Source: Actinosynnema sp040640215 (GTDB taxonomy: Bacteria; Actinomycetota; Actinomycetes; Mycobacteriales; Pseudonocardiaceae). Taken from it: 64,000 nt of DNA. Of the stretch, positions 60,314-64,000 are shown piece by piece. A program made the translations under genes and the position numbers. The notes under the pieces are model-generated. The model had not been told where the DNA came from and searched no databases. It saw only the letters and a list, made by a program, of their open reading frames with translations. Numbering within the stretch: position 1 is the first letter of the stretch; every line of letters begins with the position of its first letter. The stretch covers positions 1-64,000 of the forward strand of contig NZ_JBFABG010000007.1 of assembly GCF_040640215.1 (NCBI RefSeq), read 5' to 3'.

Positions 60314-61684
60314 TCAGCCCGGGACCGCGTTGCGCGCCACCACGTCGGCGAAGAACCGGCCGCTGTCCTTGACCGTCCGCCGCTGCGTGTCGAAGTCGAC
60401 GTGCACCAGCCCGAACCGCTGCGTGTAGCCGAAGGACCACTCGAAGTTGTCCAGCAGCGACCAGGCCAGGTACCCGCGCACGTCGGCACCGCGCTCGATG
60501 GCCGCGTGCACGGCGCGCAGGTGGTCGGCCAGGTACCGGGTCCGCCGCGCGTCCCGCACCCGCCCGTCCGGGTCCACCACGTCGGTGAACGCCGACCCGT
60601 TCTCCGAGACCACCAGCGGCACGCCGGCGTACTCCCCCAGCCACACCAGCAGTTCGGTCAGCGATTCCGGGTGCTGCTCCCAGCCCATCGACGTCAGGGG
60701 TCCGCGCGGCGGCAGCACGTCCACGCCGCGCAGCCCGGGGAACGCGCAGTTGCTGGGGATGTCGGGGTCGGACAGCGGCACGACGCGGCTCGGCGCGTAG
60801 TAGTTGACCCCGATCCAGTCCACCGGCGCGGCGACGGCGGCCAGGTCGCCGTCCAGGATCGCCGGCTCCAGCGCGTCCAGGTGCGCCACGTCGGCGAGCA
60901 CGTCGGCCGGATAACCCCGGCCCAGCACCGGGTCCAGGAAGAACCGGTTGTGCAGCCCGTCGAACCGGCGGGTGGCGTCGCGGTGCGCGTCGTCGTCCGC
61001 GTCGGCCAGGGCGGGTGAGAGGTTGAGCACGAACGACACCCGCACCTCCGGCCCGCCGAGCTCGCGCAGCGCGCGGGTGGCCGCCCCGTGCGCCAGGAGG
61101 TGGTGGTGCGCCGCGACGAGTGCCCCACCGGCGTCGCGCTGGCCCGGCGCGTGCACGCCGGTGCCGTAGCCCAGGAACGCCGAGCAGAGCGGTTCGTTGA
61201 GCGTCGTCCAGTCCGCCACCCGGTCGCCCAGCCGCCCGTGGACCGCGCGGGCGTAGTCGGCGAAGCGCGCGGCGATGTCGCGGTTGCGCCAGCCGCCCAC
61301 GTCCTGCAACGCCTGCGGCAGGTCCCAGTGGTAGAGCGTGACCAGCGGGCGGATGCCGCGGTCGAGCAGGTCGTCGACCAGCCGGTCGTAGAAGGCCAGG
61401 CCGCGCGGCTCCACGGTCCGCCCGTCCGGCATCACGCGCGGCCACGCGGTGGAGAACCGGTAGGCGGGCATCCCCAGTTCGCCCAGCAGCGCCACGTCCT
61501 CCCGGTGGCGGCGGTAGTGGTCGCAGGCGGGGTCGCCGCCCGCGCCGCCCAGCACCGCGCCCGGCACCTCGGCGAAGGTGTCCCAGATGGACGGTCCGCG
61601 ACCGTCCGCGCGCACCGACCCCTCGATCTGGTAGGCCGCCGTCGCGGCACCCCACAGGAAGTCCGACGGGAAGACTTTTTCCAC
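60314..61684 (-). CDS. GH1 beta-glucosidase
   Basis: A 456-residue glycoside hydrolase family 1 enzyme. It starts KVFPSDFLWGAATAAYQIEG, the canonical GH1 N-terminus. The acid/base glutamate lies in TLNEP (E164) and the nucleophile in VSENGSAF (E361). It hydrolyses beta-glucosides such as cellobiose in the cytosol after uptake, as it lacks a signal peptide. The GTG at 61684 directly abuts the upstream permease stop with GAGGTGG as ribosome-binding site. The operon suggests import and cleavage of a beta-linked oligosaccharide. Confidence 0.95.
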   Translation of the reverse strand: MEKVFPSDFLWGAATAAYQIEGSVRADGRGPSIWDTFAEVPGAVLGGAGGDPACDHYRRHREDVALLGELGMPAYRFSTAWPRVMPDGRTVEPRGLAFYDRLVDDLLDRGIRPLVTLYHWDLPQALQDVGGWRNRDIAARFADYARAVHGRLGDRVADWTTLNEPLCSAFLGYGTGVHAPGQRDAGGALVAAHHHLLAHGAATRALRELGGPEVRVSFVLNLSPALADADDDAHRDATRRFDGLHNRFFLDPVLGRGYPADVLADVAHLDALEPAILDGDLAAVAAPVDWIGVNYYAPSRVVPLSDPDIPSNCAFPGLRGVDVLPPRGPLTSMGWEQHPESLTELLVWLGEYAGVPLVVSENGSAFTDVVDPDGRVRDARRTRYLADHLRAVHAAIERGADVRGYLAWSLLDNFEWSFGYTQRFGLVHVDFDTQRRTVKDSGRFFADVVARNAVPG

Positions 61685-62497
61685 CTACCACCTCACGGAG
61701 TGACCCGGCCCCCGCAGGAGGCCGGTGACCAGTTTCCTCGCCAGCAGGGCGAAGAGCACGACGACCGGCACCGTGCCGAGCACGGCACCGGTCAGCACGA
61801 GGGGGTAGTCGGTGTAGTAGCCGCCCGCCAACGTGGACAGCGCGACCTGCACCGTGGGCGACTCGACCGGGTCGAGCACCACCAGCGGCCAGAAGAAGTC
61901 GTTCCAGGCGGCCAGGAACGTCAGCATGGCCAGCACCAGCACGTGCGAGCGCAGCGCGGGGAGCACCACGTGCCAGTAGACGAGCGGCAGCGGGCAGCCG
62001 TCCACCCGCGCCGCGTCGACCAGCTCCCGGGGCACCGCCTCCCGGCACGCCTGGCGCATCCAGAACACGCCGAACGCGCTCACCAGTCCCGGCACCACCA
62101 CCGCCTCCAGCCGCCCGACCCAGCCCAGCGCGCCGACCAGCTCGAACAGCGGCACCACGCCGAGCTGCGCGGGCACCATCACCGACCCGAGCACGAGCCC
62201 GAACAGCCCGCGCCGGCCCCGGAAGCGCAGGTGGGCGAACGCGAAACCGGCCAGCGTGGACAGCAGCACGGTCGACGCGGTGACGGTGCCCGCCACGATC
62301 GCCGAGTTGGCCAGCGCGGCCCCGAAGTCGACCGCCTCGAACACCTCGCCGAGGTTGCGCCCCAGCTCGCCGCCCGGCAGCAGCGGCGGCACCCGGGCGG
62401 ACATGGCGGCGTTGTCGTGCGACGCCACGACGACCGACCAGTACAGCGGGAACAGCGAGCCGATCAGCAGCGCGGCCAGGGCGAGGGTCCGGAGCAC
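61685..62497 (-). CDS. Sugar ABC transporter permease, MalG-type
   Basis: A 270-residue inner-membrane permease with six hydrophobic segments. The EAA loop reads EAVPRELVDAARVDGCPLPL, which contacts the ATPase subunit. It pairs with the upstream permease. GTG at 62497 lies 3 bases after the MalF-type gene stop. The ATPase is probably shared (MsiK-like), since none is seen here. Confidence 0.9.
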   Translation of the reverse strand: MLRTLALAALLIGSLFPLYWSVVVASHDNAAMSARVPPLLPGGELGRNLGEVFEAVDFGAALANSAIVAGTVTASTVLLSTLAGFAFAHLRFRGRRGLFGLVLGSVMVPAQLGVVPLFELVGALGWVGRLEAVVVPGLVSAFGVFWMRQACREAVPRELVDAARVDGCPLPLVYWHVVLPALRSHVLVLAMLTFLAAWNDFFWPLVVLDPVESPTVQVALSTLAGGYYTDYPLVLTGAVLGTVPVVVLFALLARKLVTGLLRGPGHSVRW

Positions 62498-62500
62498 GCC

Positions 62501-63388
62501 TCAACCCCGCCCGACGAGCCGGCGCACCAGCACGGCGTTGACCGCCGCGAACACCGCGCACAGCACGAACAGCACCCACGAGATGGTCGCCGCGTAACCG
62601 GCGTCGAAGCGCTCGAACCCGTTCTCGTACAGGTACATCACCAGGGTCTGGAACTGCCGGTCGTTGCCGCCGGCACTGGTGCCGCCGAACAGCCGGGGCT
62701 CGGCGAAGAGCTGGAGCCCGCCGATCGCCGACACCACCACCGTGAACAGCAGCGTGGGCCGGATGCCGGGCAGGGTCACCGACCGGAACGCGCGCGCCGG
62801 GGACGCGCCGTCGAGCGCCGCCGCCTCGTACAGCTCCCGGGGAACGGTCCGCATGGCCGCCAGGTAGAGCAGCGCGTTGTAGCCGGTCCACCGCCAGATC
62901 ACCATGATCGCGACGCCGAGGTGGGCCGACCACGCGTGCGCCCGCCAGTCGAACGGGTCGACGCCGAACCACGACAGCACCCACGTCGCGAACCCCTGGT
63001 CACGGCCCAGGAGCTGGGTGAACACCAGGGCCACCGCCACCACCGGGACGACGTGGGGCAGCAGCACGACCGCGTGCCAGGTGGTCCGCGCGCGCAGCGG
63101 CCGGTCCAGCAGCGCCGCGATGCCCAGCGCCGCCGCCAACTGCGGCACGGTCGACACGACGAAGATGCTCGCGGTGTTGGCCAGCGCGTTGTAGAAGTGC
63201 GGGTCGGTGAACAGGTCCGCGTAGTTGGCCAGGCCGGTGAACCGGACCGGGCCGGTGAGCAGGTCCCAGCGGTGCAACGACATCCACGCCGTGCGCAGCA
63301 ACGGGTACAGGCCGAAGACGGCGAAGAGCACGAAGAACGGTGCCACGAAGAGGTACGGCGTGATCCGGCGGTCCAGGCGGGTGGGCAC
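62501..63388 (-). CDS. Sugar ABC transporter permease, MalF-type
   Basis: A 295-residue permease with about six to seven transmembrane segments. It begins RRITPYLFVAPFFVLFAVFG, and the EAA loop reads RTVPRELYEAAALDGASPAR. It is the first permease of the pair. I chose the GTG at 63388, 5 bases after the upstream stop; earlier in-frame residues overlap the binding-protein gene. Confidence 0.9.
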   Translation of the reverse strand: MPTRLDRRITPYLFVAPFFVLFAVFGLYPLLRTAWMSLHRWDLLTGPVRFTGLANYADLFTDPHFYNALANTASIFVVSTVPQLAAALGIAALLDRPLRARTTWHAVVLLPHVVPVVAVALVFTQLLGRDQGFATWVLSWFGVDPFDWRAHAWSAHLGVAIMVIWRWTGYNALLYLAAMRTVPRELYEAAALDGASPARAFRSVTLPGIRPTLLFTVVVSAIGGLQLFAEPRLFGGTSAGGNDRQFQTLVMYLYENGFERFDAGYAATISWVLFVLCAVFAAVNAVLVRRLVGRG

Positions 63389-63393
63389 GGCCG

Positions 63394-64000
63394 CTACCGG
63401 AGGGCGTCGCGGGCTTCGCGCACGGCCTGCTCCCACGCCTGCCCGACGTCCTGCGCGCCCTCTTCCACGCGCCCGAGCGCCCGGCCGAACACCGGGCGGA
63501 CGTCGGCGTCGCGGACACCCCGGTAGTTGGGCCGCACGGTGTCCGACGAGGCGGCGAACAGCCTGCCCAGCGGCGCGTCGCCGAAGTACGGGTCCTCGTG
63601 CTCCAGCACCACCGGGTCGCGGTACACCTCGGGCTGGCTGGGCAGGATGCCGTCGGTCACGAACAGCCTGCGCTGCTGCTCGGGCGCGGTGAGCCACTCG
63701 GCCAGCTCGTAGGACTCGCGCTGGTGCGCGCCCTGCGCGGGCACGGTCAGGTAGGAGCCGCCCCAGTTCCCGCCGCCGCCCGGCACGGCGGTGATGTCCC
63801 ACTTGCCGGTCCCGCCGGGTCCGCCCGCCTCCTTGATCTGGGCGAGCATCCACGCCGGGCAGGTGATGGTGGCGACGCCGCCCTGGCTGACCGCGACGTT
63901 CCACGGCTGCGTGAACGGGGCGACCTTCGCCGTGCGCCCCTTGGCACCGAGCGCGCCGGCGATGTCGAACGCCCGCTTCACGTTGGGGTTGGTGGCGGCG
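63394..64000 (-). CDS. Sugar ABC solute-binding protein (partial, N-terminus outside window)
   Basis: The C-terminal ~200 residues of an extracellular sugar-binding lipoprotein. Visible features include VAPFTQPWNVAVSQGGVATI, ITAVPGGGGNWGGSYLTVPA and LAEWLTAPEQQRRLFVTDGI, typical of family 1 solute-binding proteins. The signal peptide and lipobox lie beyond the window edge. It feeds the two permeases downstream. The gene runs off the right edge on the minus strand. Confidence 0.85.
   Translation of the reverse strand, partial: AATNPNVKRAFDIAGALGAKGRTAKVAPFTQPWNVAVSQGGVATITCPAWMLAQIKEAGGPGGTGKWDITAVPGGGGNWGGSYLTVPAQGAHQRESYELAEWLTAPEQQRRLFVTDGILPSQPEVYRDPVVLEHEDPYFGDAPLGRLFAASSDTVRPNYRGVRDADVRPVFGRALGRVEEGAQDVGQAWEQAVREARDALR

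Overview
The window is very GC-rich actinobacterial DNA. Frequent GTG starts, 4-bp ATGA/GTGA gene junctions, an ESX/type VII accessory operon with an EspG-like protein, a DUF3558 lipoprotein, SARP-type regulators, an F420-dependent oxidoreductase and an actinobacterial contractile injection system together suggest a filamentous member of the Pseudonocardiaceae (Saccharothrix/Actinosynnema/Lentzea-like); that placement is an inference. The first ~120 bases are G/C homopolymer and look like a contig-end artefact.

Region 1 (0.1-10 kb) holds stress and redox genes: a TPP enzyme of the pyruvate oxidase type coupled to a zinc alcohol/formaldehyde dehydrogenase, a 16-cysteine four-helix protein, a decayed royal-jelly-protein relative, a SulP anion transporter divergent from a MerR regulator, an MFS exporter divergent from its TetR regulator, and a serine hydrolase. 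Region 2 (10-19 kb) has a small secreted protein, a divergent and apparently leaderless pair (a 56-residue membrane protein and a YiiX-like hydrolase), a Ser/Thr kinase, a VOC protein, a decayed trypsin-like gene, the ESX accessory operon (WXG100-like, DUF3558 lipoprotein, PPE-like, EspG-like) and a TylF-type methyltransferase. Region 3 (19-31 kb) has an XRE regulator, a streptogrisin-like protease, an MFS_3 exporter, a repeat-bearing STAS protein, an F420 oxidoreductase, a flavin reductase and an SRPBCC protein (these three with similar stress-sigma-like promoters), a CrtI-like oxidoreductase and a TetR-MMPL pair. Region 4 (31-38 kb) is a tandem pair of paralogous giant SARP-ATPase regulators.

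Region 5 (38.1-60.3 kb) is the centrepiece: a complete-looking actinobacterial contractile injection system (CIS), a relative of the antifeeding prophage/PVC family. In transcription order on the minus strand it encodes a LuxR-type regulator, a membrane-anchored TolB-like propeller, a DUF4255 cap, an AAA+ ATPase, sheath, tube 1, two small assembly proteins, a 972-residue cysteine-free disordered protein with ten QR motifs, tube 2, a LysM hub, a VgrG-like spike, a PAAR tip, gp25, baseplate J and I proteins, and a zinc-ribbon transmembrane protein with an external beta-rich domain. A second LuxR-type regulator lies beyond the baseplate end, and a divergent membrane protein lies beyond the other. 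No tail fibre, conventional tape measure or recognisable toxin is visible. Three predicted membrane proteins with outer domains suggest that the particle works from inside the cell at its own envelope, as reported for Streptomyces CIS.

Region 6 (60.3-64 kb) is a sugar operon: solute-binding protein (cut by the window edge), two ABC permeases and a GH1 beta-glucosidase.
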